Positions 22,829-34,624 of a stretch of DNA of 64,000 nt are shown in pieces (position 1 is the first letter of the stretch; each line of letters opens with the position of its first letter). The stretch covers positions 2,108,001-2,172,000 of the forward strand of contig NC_039517.1 in assembly GCF_003672135.1 (NCBI RefSeq). The letters run 5' to 3'. Made by a program: the position numbers and the translations under genes. The stretch is from Ooceraea biroi (Eukaryota > Arthropoda > Insecta > Hymenoptera > Formicidae). The notes below the pieces were generated by a model that saw nothing but the letters and a program-made list of their open reading frames with translations, was not told where the DNA came from and did no database searches.

Positions 22829-25800
22829 ATTATATCTCTCGCCACCCTGTTCAACCCTAACAAAATTCCGAGACCCCGTAATAGCGCGAGTCTATCGGCT
22901 CGATGAGACTGCATCATTTTTATGATCGGACCAATTCTCGTGCGCGCGATTCTCGATGGACGCGACGGACAATAAATGCAACGCGTCCATGATGATCAAC
23001 AATTACAAGAGACGTGACGTTTTGTAATAGAGGCTCGACAATGCGCACAAATGATCACTGTAACTCGTGTTGAACTACTCTCGAGCGCACTCGAGCGCGA
23101 GGAGAAATTTCGGTCGGCCAAGACAAATGCGTCGTCCTCCTTGATTCTATCCCCGCTGGAAAATTACGTGTTGCGCGTAATGAACGTTAGAGCCGGTGGC
23201 ATTGTTCACGGGGGATTACAGCCGGAACCGCGAGATTCTCTTTTCCGCGGTGCCGGGGACACCGTTGTGGTTTCCTGCTCGTTTCCTCCGAGCGGAAAGA
23301 GGACGCCGGTCCACTCGTTTCATGGATCAACTCCGGAATTTATCGGCAATAACAAAAAAGTAGGGAAAGAGAGGGAGAGAGACGAAGAATAAGATCAAGA
23401 GCACGTGGCCTGTCAAGATTTAAGAGAAGCTTCTGTTCGATGATCGTTTATGCGTCCGCCTGCTACGTTATAAACAGAACTTCTCAAAGACGCGATTAGA
23501 GCCGAATTAAGGCAGTCGAGCAATTTCAAGCGTGAGGAAATTGCAGCGGGCGAGAATATACGCGCTGTGTATCTCGCACGAAGGCGTGAATCATCGCCGC
23601 GCGGTCTTTCGTGAGATTATCGCGGCTTTACGTGGTACCGGATATCGTTAAAATCGCGAATGACGACGCCTCGGCCCGGCGAGGATTGCGAACGCGGAGC
23701 GGAATGATTTGCATGACGTCGAAGTTAATGTAAATCGATCGCGCGCCGGCTCGTCCGTGGATCGAGTTACCCGCGTAGGTGGTCCGACGCGCGATATTCA
23801 CCATTTTTTTTCTTCCTTTTTTTATCCATCGCGCGATGCACGCGACGCGATGGAAAACGATCCGGCGAAATTACTTTGCAAAATTAGCACTCCCACTTTA
23901 CGGGGAATGATATCGATGTTAATATTAACGGAGTATCAACTATCCGCGCCGGAGCTAGCGTTACCTCCATCGCTCGATGTCCTTTGAAACGATTCTGAAA
24001 ATTTGTCTCTTTGAGCTCGGAAGAGAGCGTTCCGCATTTTTATACATATAGATTTTTTTCGAAGAACGCGGCGATATGAAAGGAGCGTCTCGTGAAATTG
24101 AAGGGGGAATGATTCACAGATGGCACCCTTTTCCTTCAAGCGACACCTGAGCGATCGTCAAAGACGTCATTAGGAAGAAAAGGGATCGCGGCACTGCGGT
24201 ATTCACCCCTTAATCCGTGAGACGGTAGATATTAGACGTGCGATCGAGGGGGAGCCGCCGAATTTTCGGCAAAGTCCCACTGAGAATTCGCTCCGCCTCG
24301 AGTGGACATTGATCTCAAAGAATTCCCGTGAAACCCGGAAACGGACGGTACCGAGCGTCATTTGACACTCGAGAAGCCGTCTCCGAACGAGGTGAACAGG
24401 AAAAGAATCAAACCGATCGCTGCAAGCTATTAAAATACTCCATTGCAGCACAAGAGTACAAAGGGAGTTCCGGCGAGCACGCTGAAGATAATGACGATCA
24501 ATTCTCGACGCGGCCGCCTTCGTCGGAAATTTTTCCCGAGTCGCGAGTCCGTCTCGAGAGCAGTTTTACAGCGACGAGCTGAAAAAGAGCGATGGAAATG
24601 ACGGCCATCAATATTCATATTCCCAGGAGAATTACTCCGCTACGTTATTCGCGCGTGTATCGCTTTGCAGTTACGAGCGGATAAAACGCGCGCGCTGTCG
24701 GCTCCGACACATCGCTAATACGCATCCCCGGTCCGCCCACGTTCACGCGCGCGCGCGTATCGTGTCGCATTAATTACGGCGCGTTATTCGCCGCAGACCG
24801 ACGCGGATAAGGAACTTTTCATCGAGCGATCCGAAGGTGGAGGAGCGTGTGGGAGAGCCTCGGTGGGCGTCGCTCGATAATAAATGTAATCCGAGGAAGG
24901 AAAAGGCGGTTCCGAGTCGCGGTGAGGGATCCCTCTCGCCCTTTTTATTTTTTTTTACTTCCCCTAAGCGAATCCGGATTCCTTCCGCTCGAATCCGCCT
25001 TGGCATCCTCCTCGCGACATCCGAGAAGCCGCCAAAGGGATCATTAGGGACAACGACGAGGGACGTGATCCACCGCTCTCGGATGATGCACCGCTCTCGC
25101 GTGCTCTGTCCTTAACCCTACGGCACCTCGGTGCCATTCCCGGGAGGTAAAGCACGAGGTCGGCTTTAAGGGTGCTTCTAAGTTACACGGGATGTACAGG
25201 GTGTCTGAGAATTACCGGTGTACCTCTGAAGGCGGTACGTCTAGGAATAATCTGAGAGGTGAAGATCCTTTAAACGGATTTCCTTTCCCGGAAATTTAAG
25301 AGGATCCTGGAGCGATCGCTGAACCCCGACGAGAAAGCGCCAACATTTAGATGGAACTAAAGGAATCGTGATTAACATTACCGACATATGTCGGGAAGAC
25401 GTGATAAATTATAAAAAAACTGTTTCTTTATTTTCTTGTTTTTATTTGAAAAAAGGTACAAAATTCTGACTACTTGCAATGTCGAGTGCTTGGAATGCAA
25501 GCTAGTCTTCGAACATTATTTCGGTAATGTGGTATGCGATAGAGCAATGATACATGATGAATATTTGAGACGTGCAAATTAAAAGTGCTCGGCCATTCCC
25601 GCAGGAGGGAGGCCTGATGTTCTTATCGTGACGGTGATTTTATCCTCGTTTAAGTCGGAAACGACGCCGATAAGGGACGATCGATCTTACGCGGAGCAAA
25701 GTTAGGCAGCGCCGCGCGGATCGTGGCCAAGGGAAAGTCGCTGATGATTCACGTTAAGCACCGGGCTAACTCGGGTTATCCACTTACGCATGAATTAGGC

Positions 25801-27041
25801 GGGGCCGCCGGGACGCGTTAAGGGTGGAACCGAGCCGTGGAAACCGCACACCTCCTTGAAGGGAAAGTTTCTCCGTCTCCTCATCATCGCCGCGCGGAGA
25901 AATCTCGTTGCCGGCGAACTTTCGGGACTAATCGCTATCGCGCGCCATCCGGTTGTCCGCAATCACTTTTGTCCGTCTTCTCCCCGCGCGTCCCGCTGCC
26001 ACCCTCGCATCATTCCATAGAAATGACTGATTCGTCGTACGTGATCGACCGACGCCGTCTCCCCGGCAATTTCGTCACGGACGCCTTCACGTCTCCTCGG
26101 CCCTTTTCCCACCCTTTTATCTCCTTTATCTCTCCTTAGGGCGCCCGAAGGTCGAGGACCTCCCCCTGCGGGCAGAGTACGCCCCCGCGGGCGCGGTAAT
26201 TCGACCTGAGTGAAGGTTCAATGGGGGTTTATCCATTTACGCGCGGGATGCCGAGGATATTTCGGCGTCGGAACGTGCGGTCGTTAACGTATTAATGGCG
26301 ACGAGATATCTCTTTCTCCAGAATGCTGGAATTCCTTAGAAACGAACCGTTCACCTAACAACTTCCACGCCAAGTTCTTCTCCCTCGAAGGAAATAATTC
26401 GTAGAAAAAATAATTCGCGTAAGGATGTCAAGAATCTCTCTCCGCGAAGAAAGACCTCGACGACGTCGGGGTTTAACCGCGTCGTCTCCTCGTTCCTTTC
26501 CCGGCATCCTGCAGCCGATGAATCCTCGCGATCACCGATCGATTCGATCGAGCGGTTGCCAGCCAGCAAGCGAACGAGCGAGCGACGCGATTGATCGAGT
26601 TACGGGGGCGACTGAAGGATCCGCGATCTCGTTTGTCGAGAACCCGTGGACGGGGAACGTGGGTTCGCTTTTACGCGGAAAAATCTGTGTCATTCGTTTA
26701 ACGGAGCCGCGCTCCGGCTTCCGGCGCTGCAGCCGGGATTGCAGCGCGCGATTCGATTCGCTTCTCCACGGCCGAATTAATTTTATCCCCCGCTTATCAA
26801 GTTGCACGCGTGCTTTAAGACGATTCTCTCCGGAAGAGCGCTCGCCCGAGGAGGAGCTCCGGAAAAGTCTCAGCGTTGTTGTTGATAGGAGAGCGATCGC
26901 TTTCGTGATCTTTTTCTTGCGCTACCTCTCGCCACCCGAGAGGGTGATTTATCTGGTTCGAAATTCGAGCTTGCCAGCGCGGTAATCTAGAATCTATCCG
27001 CTTGAGAAGTCAACGCGATCAACAAAATTGAGAGTACGTAC
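22829..27041. other. CpG-rich intronic sequence, no gene seen
   Basis: Contains a short dispersed motif at 25193 (TACAGGGTGTCTGAGAAT) that may be the edge of an old element. AT-rich sequence from 25380 to 25600 has no recognisable ends. No exon or RNA gene recognised. Confidence 0.5.
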
Positions 27042-27049
27042 GATACGAG

Positions 27050-27712
27050 CAGGGATCGGCATCAACGATATTTTCAGTAATATTTTCAGCTTTGATTAAC
27101 AATTATTTTGATAATCAATAATCAACTTCGAGAAATTTATTATTAATTGATTATATACAGAAAAAAATTAATTCAACGCAATATTTTTCTAATAAAATTA
27201 GTTGAAGTAGGATTTTTTATGACTGATAAAAAAATAATTTAAATAGTGAAATATTGCGTTAATTTCATTTTTTCTGTATGGAATTGGTGCTGCACGCTGA
27301 TAACTACTTAAATAATCAAGAAAATAATCCAGAAAAAAATCAACTAAATAATCAAGGAACATCTGACACCGATTACTGAGTGATGAAATAATTGCAAAAT
27401 TTTTCGGTCTGATTACTGATTAATCAAGTAATTAAAATTATTACGTTCTGATTGCTGATTAATCAAGTAACAAAAATATTTTATACTATAATTACTGATT
27501 AATCGAATAATTAAAAATTTTTTCACTTTGATTACTGATTAATCGAGTAATTGAGAAATTGTTCTTTTTGATTACTGATTAACCGAGCAATTGAAAAATT
27601 GCTTATCTTGATTACTGATTAATCAATTAATCGGGAATTATTGTTTCCTGTTAAATAAATAATTAAATACTCAAGTAATATTAATTTATTATTAATATTT
27701 TGCCGATCCCTG
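27050..27712. mobile_element. hAT non-autonomous element with 40-bp repeat array, copy A (intact)
   Basis: A perfect 12-bp inverted terminal repeat, CAGGGATCGGCA, and an exact 8-bp target duplication GATACGAG (27042-27049 and 27713-27720) identify it as hAT type. The left part contains inverted blocks around CAACGCAATATTT. The right part is an array of 40-bp units. There is no transposase coding. At 663 bp it is the only copy of this family in the window with both ends and both target duplications. Confidence 0.93.
27371..27633. repeat. Seven-unit tandem array, period about 40 bp
   Basis: Units begin at 27371, 27411, 27450, 27490, 27530, 27570 and 27610. Each carries GATTACTGATTAATC or a close variant followed by an A/T-rich spacer. 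The TGATTA/TAATC words may be transposase-binding subterminal repeats; they also resemble generic homeodomain sites. Confidence 0.9.
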
Positions 27713-27720
27713 GATACGAG

Positions 27721-30700
27721 TAACTGCTAGTTGTTATTAAAACTGTATTGTAAATAATAAATTTAATACACGATAGTACACAGAGTTCAGAACAATCTGA
27801 ACAAACGACGAAACAAATTATAATTTATTGTGGAAACCGACGCAACGTTTGCATAAAAGCGTCTCGCATCCGTGTCAAGGATTTATTGTACGTAATGTCG
27901 GCGATATCGGCAAAGCCTTTGTTTTACGTCATGGGGATTCCAGCGCAGATCCCATTACATCATACATCAGGGAACGCGAATACGTTTCCCATCGCGCGTT
28001 ACGATCATGGCCGGCCGGGATGGCCGTTTCATTGGTTGCCAGTGGTCTCGATCGTGCGTTCCGGCACGTAGCTTTGCCATCACGGCGAAATTCGGCCGTC
28101 CGGGCAAGCATGCCCGCCATGGAGATTGTCGCAAGTACGGCGAACCAGCGTGTGCTTAACGGAGCTTAACCGGGGCTTACGATCGGCCATCTCAAAGGCC
28201 CGGATACCGCGAAAGCGTGTCGCTTCCAGGGAAGTTCTAAAACCGCCATTCGGTGCATTCGTCGATCTTTGAGCGCGGGAGCACTGCTGGTTGCAATCTT
28301 GCATATTTTTTTTCTACAAAACCGCACGACCACGAGGCTTCCCGCAACCGGAATAACGTATGCTTTCTGCGAGGAATGGAACGGTGAGACCATCGCGGAG
28401 AGACGCATGAGAGAAAATTCGACAAGCTAAATCGAACGGCGGAGCGCGATCGTAACTTTTGATGAATTTATTTCCGCGAATGAACGATTGTTCATCCAGC
28501 TTTATCGCGGAGCGTGTTGCCCGACGAATACGATGATTGCAATAATTTCAAGCGAAACGGTCGAATTGACCGGACTTGTCGATATTTCAAGGACGATTTA
28601 TTGAACCGAATAAAAAGCGAGGACCGAAGAGCGGAAGAGACGTGTGCATCGCGCGCGTGCATCGGTTTTATCAAATGTGACCGACGAGGTCGTTGGCGTC
28701 GTTAAGATACACGCATATCGATCGTGATCCCGCGGGGATTAACTCGTTGATTGCGCGAACGGCGAGGGCTCGTAACGAATCGTTACACGCGACGTGGACA
28801 CGTGAATTCCCTGCCGCCTGCCTGCGCACCAGTAACGCATGCAAATTCCTGGACAAATGCGTAATTAGCGTGTCCTGGACCGGTCCTGGCCAGGTTACGG
28901 CGAAATACGAATGGGCAGAGAAACGGGGGAGCCGGAAAGATCGAAAGAATAGCGACCAATGAAATTTATATCGCGCCGAAATTTTCGAGAACGTGTATTA
29001 AATACACATATAAAAATAACATTATGCGAATATAATAGCAACATGCATTAATCGATGCTATTATATCATATTTCATAATAATTTAATGGAGGATGTAGTA
29101 TCCTCCATTAAATTATTATGACGTAATCAGAAATACGACCCGTTAATTGATTGAGCTGAGAAAATCTGTTGAACGAATTTACATAAAGAATTTATGCCTC
29201 AATTATGATACATACGAGATGCAACGAAAGCGATGTTAACGGAAGCTGGAGAACGCGATCGGGAAGCAGCGACGAGAAAAGAGGGGCGAGGGAGAGAGAA
29301 AGAGGAAGAGCGAGAGAGAAAGGAGCAGAGCGAGCTAAATCAACGAGATGATTTTCGATTCAGCGGCAACACATTCCGCCACCCTCTTCCCTATGCATTT
29401 CTACCTGTCTCGCAGTCTCATCTCCCGCTATTGTTGCCCCCCGCGGTTTATGCTAATGCCCGTGCCACTGAATTTAACGTCTCTCGCGTGCACGCTCGTT
29501 TGCGTTTCGTGCGTCACACGGCGCATATATACGGTATCAACTCCGCGGGGGTTCGCAATCGAGTGCGACCACGAGTGCTCGGCGAATATACATCCGGATC
29601 GATAATGTATCGCGGTTATTATATTTACAGCGGGACACTGCCGCACGCATTATTGTTACATCGGGATCATTGTTTAATAGCAACGACTGCCCGCCATTGT
29701 AACATCGAACGGCGCAGAATGCGGAAACGCGTAACGGGTTGCAGATTGGATGTTATTATGCATCCCTCTCGCGCAATCAACGAATTTACAAGTCTCCTTC
29801 TCTGCTGTCCGCTCCTCACGGTCGTCGTACGCTTTGTTTCTTTCACATATCCCGTTCTTTTCGCATCCCTTTCGCTTGGGTATGCATATGTAAAATTTTT
29901 TATACATGAGATATATCACCGGAACCCTAGTTTTATCCGCGCTGCCCCCTGACACCCTCCTTTCACTATTCGCGGCTGGTTCCAGCGAGATAATCATCGG
30001 TATTCTTTCAGACTTTTTACTGCGCTAACAAGCATTGTGCGAGAAAAGAAACAAAGGAATAATCTGCGGAGCATCGCGACCACCCGAGTTCCCCTCCCCA
30101 AGTGTTCGAATTCGTAACGTTTTCGCGACGTGTGTTACTCGTGCGTGCGCGCATCTCCATTCGCACACACGTGCACACACGAGAGTACACACCCCTCCGG
30201 TAACGTAATATGAATACACGTTTCTCTGCACTCAGGCCGCGAGATCGCATTACGCGATATCGATTACATCCAGTACCGAAGGGAATCTCCTTTTTCAGCC
30301 GCTTCACCCGCGCTCGCTTGTCCAACCCCGTGCACCCCCCTTTCTCTTTCTCCGTCTGCGTTCCCCTTGAGGTTCGCGTCGCCCCCTTTTTCCGTGCACC
30401 AGACCGAGCTTCGTTAACGACCGCACGCTAATTAATCGGAGCGTCGCCGAATCGAGATGCCGGCCGATATTGTTGCAACGCCGCGCGAATCAAGGGAGGT
30501 CCGAGCAGCTCACGATAACGCGAGCGAGGCACTTTTGCCTCACCGACTCGAGATCGGTCTCGAGATACCGCTGCAACGCGCGGTCCCGCGCCGCATCCGC
30601 CCCCGCACATGTGCGCGCGCGGTCGATTAGAGCGACGATTGTGTGTACAAGCCTCCGGAGAGAACGTTGTCCGAAAATCCGAGATAATCTTACGAGTCCT

Positions 30701-30741
30701 GAGGGTTCGCGAAGGGTTCCCGACACGTCCCGGTGCTTAAT
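27721..30741. other. Intronic sequence with hairpins near 29030-29120, no gene seen
   Basis: Mostly CpG-rich. An AT-rich patch at 28970-29200 contains two hairpins. A 239-codon open frame at 29233-29952 overlaps open frames on the other strand and has no protein-family features. Confidence 0.5.
29074..29120. repeat. Perfect 21-bp-arm hairpin
   Basis: Arms 29074-29094 and 29100-29120 are exact complements around the 5-base loop GTAGT. A second hairpin with 10-bp arms (TATAATAGCA, 29031-29040 and 29056-29065) lies just upstream. It is shorter than a normal miRNA precursor and may be the remnant of a small inverted-repeat element. Confidence 0.9.
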
Positions 30742-30909
30742 TATTAGGGGTGTGATTTAGTTTTGAGGGTTTTTTTGCTCAAAAACGCATGTATTTAAAT
30801 ATGATAATGAATGAATACCTTAATCAAAATATTTTCCTTCCTTTTCTATAACTTTTTCCCATCTTTCTGGCAAGAGATCGATTCCACCACGATAAAATCA
30901 CTCTTCTTT

Positions 30910-31251
30910 TCAGTTGATCCATTCGGCGACGAATTTTCGCACTTCTTCCAAATTATCAAAGTGTGTATCCTCTAAAGCGTGTTGCATCCACCGGAACAAA
31001 TAATAATCGCATGGAGCAATGTCCGGAGAACACGCGGGGTGCGGTAAGACTTCCCATTCGAGCTCTAACAGTGTTTGTTTCACTGATAACGCAACGTGAG
31101 GTCGAGCGTTGTCACGAAGAAGAATCACTTTCCGTCGTTTACTCGCAATTGGTGCTCGTTTTTCGTCCAATACTTGCTTCAACTTGTACAATTGGTGTCG
31201 ATAACGATCAGCCGTGACAGTCTCATGCGGATTTAACAGCTCATAGTACAC
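30910..31251 (-). pseudogene. mariner transposase C-terminal catalytic part, copy 3
   Basis: A 113-codon frame from YYELLNP to EEVRKFVAEWIN keeps the DNARPH and CDYY aspartates at 34-residue spacing. It is nearly identical to copy 2. It ends at the shared TGA and is separated from the first catalytic Asp by the shared stop after NIHG and by a frame change. Confidence 0.85.
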
Positions 31252-31520
31252 TATCCCACCAAATACAGAGCATCACTTTTCAACCGTGAATATTGCGTCT
31301 CGGAGTGGATGTTGATAGTTCGCCTGGATCCACCCATGATTTTCTGCGTTTCGGATTATCAAAATAGATCCACTTTTCATCCCCAGTAACGATCCGAGAC
31401 AAAAGACTCTTCTTTTGTTGCCTGGCGATCAACGAAATGCAAATGTTCAACCGGTTCGCAATGGCACTTTCCGATAATTCATGTCGAACTCATTTCCCTT
31501 CTTTCTGAATTTTTCCCATT

Positions 31521-31793
31521 TCATGTAAATGTTGTACGAGCAACATTTAATGCTCTGGCAAGTTCTGAAGTGGATTCTGTTGGATTTTCGTGCAATAATG
31601 CTTGCAAATCTGCATTTTCAAGCTTTCTAGGTTGTCCCGAGCGTTCTTTGTCCTTCACATCAGTATGACCACTTTTAAAGCGTCTAAACCAGTATTCATA
31701 CGTCTTAATTGATGGGGCAGAATCACCATAAGTTTCCACAAGAATTCTATAACCGTCAGCGGCAGTTTTCTTTTGATTAAAAAACAAAAGCAA
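31521..31793 (-). pseudogene. mariner transposase N-terminal part, copy 3
   Basis: A 90-codon frame equivalent to 13221-13493 in copy 2, with a few substitutions, ending at the shared frameshift after NVARTTF. Confidence 0.8.
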
Positions 31794-31906
31794 CGCATGT
31801 CGAAAATGCTAAAGAGCTTTCGGAAGTTGCATTTTTACGATGATATAAACACGACTGTTATTGCATCTATTGCTATAATGCTACTAAATGGCATGGATAA
31901 TGTCAA

Positions 31907-32050
31907 AATCGAAGCCTCGGCCCTTAATTAAATCTCTTAATTAGATCTTTGTCTGTGCGTTTCGCGGCGTTTGCCTCCTCGCATCGCGTTTCACGCTGCG
32001 CCGGTATTTCCGCTGCGAATTCCGCGTCGACGACCAACGAAAACTTTGTG

Positions 32051-32081
<31 letters not shown>

Positions 32082-34622
32082 ACGGTTCTCCACTTCCTTT
32101 TTTATTCGACGACGGGCAATTTCAACGAGAGCAGATGACGTCTATCCAATAATGCACACATCGCCTAGTCGGTCGGAGCGCGATAGGCAACCGTCGATGC
32201 CGAAGAACAGTAGCTGCTCGCTGATCCATAAACAATTCCACGATGTTATCGCCACCCCGCGCGATAGCGGAGGGAATCCTCGAACGAGGATCGATCGATC
32301 TCGCGCTCCACTCCGCGCCCCCGTTACGTAACGCCCGGTGTGCGTACCGAACAGGCCCCGTTTAATTGATATGTCGATGGCCGATCGGAGAACCGATATC
32401 TCTCTCAACTACATCTGATAGCGCAGCGGGACGGAAATACACCGCGTGTATTTTATAAATAACTGGACCCCGCGGTCCAAGTTACGCCCCCGATTTGCCG
32501 AGAGGAAAAACAAAAAAAGGGCGCAAACCGTGGACGCGCTTGTTTTTAATCGCAAAAAATCTCGCAAAAGGCAATTTTGTAAAATCTCATTTCCCAGATT
32601 GTATCGCGCTGCGCGTTACTACCCCGGCAGATTTCGCTGGGTATCGGTAAAATTTTTAATATAAATCTCCGATAAATTATCGCGCGGCGAGGAGGGAGGG
32701 AGCCAGCTCGGTTTCGAATTCATCGGTAAAACCTACCTTCCACAGAAAAAAATCTGATTGGACTGCCCGTGTACGCGTACGGGGCAGGAAGACACGACGA
32801 GCCTATCGTCGCGGTGCATCCCTCTCGCCGAGGGCAGCCGCTAACCCGCTCCCGCAATCAGGGAACTTTCACCCTCCCTTACGATGCAGTTCCGTTCGAT
32901 TACGATCGTTGTTACGTTCATTGCGCGCCCGCGCGCGCGGTTTTCCACGAGGAGCCCATTAATTGGATCTGGTGTCGGGTTACCCGGCTTCGATTCCGCC
33001 CGAATCCCGGAATCTCGTACGTGCTGCCTAACAGCCGGCGATATGTCTCTCTCTCTCTCTTTCTATCGTGTCGATGAAGAGCGAAACCGCAGGAAATTCG
33101 TCGGCGAATCGTTCAACTTTCAAACGCTCGGGGTTTACCGTTCTCGGAAAATCCACTCTCGACCACAGTACGACGTCAAAAGAAAAGGGAAAAAAATTGA
33201 GAGTAAGAAAGCAATCGTTTCAACCGTCAAGAAGTGCACCAAGGGTGGCAATCGCGGAAGAGCACGACGCAGAATCGATCCGCGAGATTAATTATTCGAC
33301 GGTCGCCGGCCCGTTTAGTCTGGCCGGTAACGCGATTTACGGAAAGTACATCCAGACTGCCGTTTCGTTCCCGGTATATTCCCTCCGCGGGTAGTACGCA
33401 ACGTCATGGCGAACCGCATGCAGTTGCACGTGCGACCGCATGTGTGTCACTGACACAGTGCATCGTGCAACCCTCTCTCTCTCTAGTTTCTCTTAATAAC
33501 GACCGAGCAGATCGGTGTCTGCTTGCCGCTGTTACCTCACGTCACGCGGAAATCCGTCCGCAACTCGGCATCAGTGGCCTCGCGATCGAATCCCGCCATT
33601 TCCGGCTTCTCCTCGCCTTTCGTCTCGGAGCCTACGGCCTCGGCGAGGGCGTACATCATCCCGCGCAATCGGCATTTATTTTTCCGAATTCCGCGGAAAC
33701 GGAACAGGGGAAGATGAAGAAGCGCGATCACTTAGAAGGAAGAGGGAAGATTCTCTTACTGACGCTGGTCTCTCGACTGAATCCATTAGCCGGCGCCATT
33801 AATATCTTGGTAATGATGAGCGATGAGGCCGCCGCACGGAGCAGGAAACGGATCGCGAGAGAAGGAGCGCGAGAGCGAAGGAGGCGGAAGGGAAAAGAGC
33901 AAGTGAAAAAGAAACGAGATGAGTAGACGGATAGGCAGACAGATACGTAGATAGATCGATAGACGGATAAATGGGTAGATGCATGTGCTGCATTATTAAG
34001 CGAAACGCGCGCGCTGAACAAAGGCAAAGGGTCCCCCCTGCGTGGGAAGGGAGAAGACGAAAGGGACGGAAAAATAACGAAATTAAATTAGCGACTGACA
34101 ATCCGTCGGAAACAGTTGAGTAATTGTATCGCTCAGAACTCTGGCTGACATTTCTCTCTCTATCTCTTATCGACTGCCAAAGCTTTATCGAATAGCGAGC
34201 TTGATATTGCAAAGCGCAAAAGGAAAGATGATAAGACGATGGTAACCTGGAAAGATGCGAGCGTCAGAATTCCGCAGCATCGGTTGAAAATTTAATTAAA
34301 ATTCAAATCCGCCGGAGAGGCGGAGGAGAGAAAACACCAAACGGAAAGAGAGCGTGGCGGCTGCAGCAAAGAGGCACCCAACACACCCAACGTGCATCCC
34401 GCAATCGCGCGCGTATGCAGGTGGCACGTGTATCACACACGTGCTCGTGCTCGAGAGCTTTGATAAATGCCGCTTTTCTTGGCGCGCCGCCAAATAGCGC
34501 GGGCGCACAATGTATCTCATCGCTCGTGTATTCCACGTCGTGTTTTTCGCGGTGAGGCACGCGCTCGTCTCCTCCCTTTCTCTCGGGGGTGTATTAAACC
34601 TCTGTAGCCGGTAAATATATTG
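31907..34622. other. CpG-rich intronic sequence with CT and GATA-like microsatellites
   Basis: A CT run lies at 32051-32080, a shorter one at 33045-33061, and a degenerate GATA/GACA tract at about 33930-33985. Long overlapping frames at 32884-33926 lack splice support and family features. No gene recognised. Confidence 0.55.
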
Positions 34623-34624
34623 TA

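Larger units (their letters stand above)
30744..31906 (-). mobile_element. mariner copy 3, one end missing
   Basis: The left end TTAGGGGTGTGATTTAG begins at 30744 after TA (30742-30743). The sequence follows copy 2 closely to about 31906, within TGTCAA, then changes to host sequence. About 100 bp, including the transposase-proximal terminal repeat, are missing. It shares the 6-bp insertion and TAG stop of copy 2. Confidence 0.93.

Noticed and set aside
22636..22860. Open frame MYLNPSEKMNEIA repeated at 43231-43560 and 56600-56866
   Set aside because: It recurs only because it lies inside the 831-bp MITE, and its ends run into different host sequence in each copy. No selection evidence is visible.
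27371..27633. Regular repeats that might be taken for a CRISPR array
   Set aside because: Whole 40-bp units are repeated without unique spacers, inside a eukaryotic hAT element.
29074..29120. Hairpin as a microRNA gene
   Set aside because: Total length of 47 bases with a 5-base loop is too short for a standard precursor, and no known microRNA seed was recognised.
29233..29952. 239-codon open frame, the longest in the window
   Set aside because: Begins with a GA-repeat translation (Glu/Arg runs), overlaps minus-strand frames and shows no domain. Composition explains it.
32884..33926. Overlapping long frames, including 230 codons at 33234-33926
   Set aside because: Several mutually overlapping frames, low-complexity ends and no splice support.
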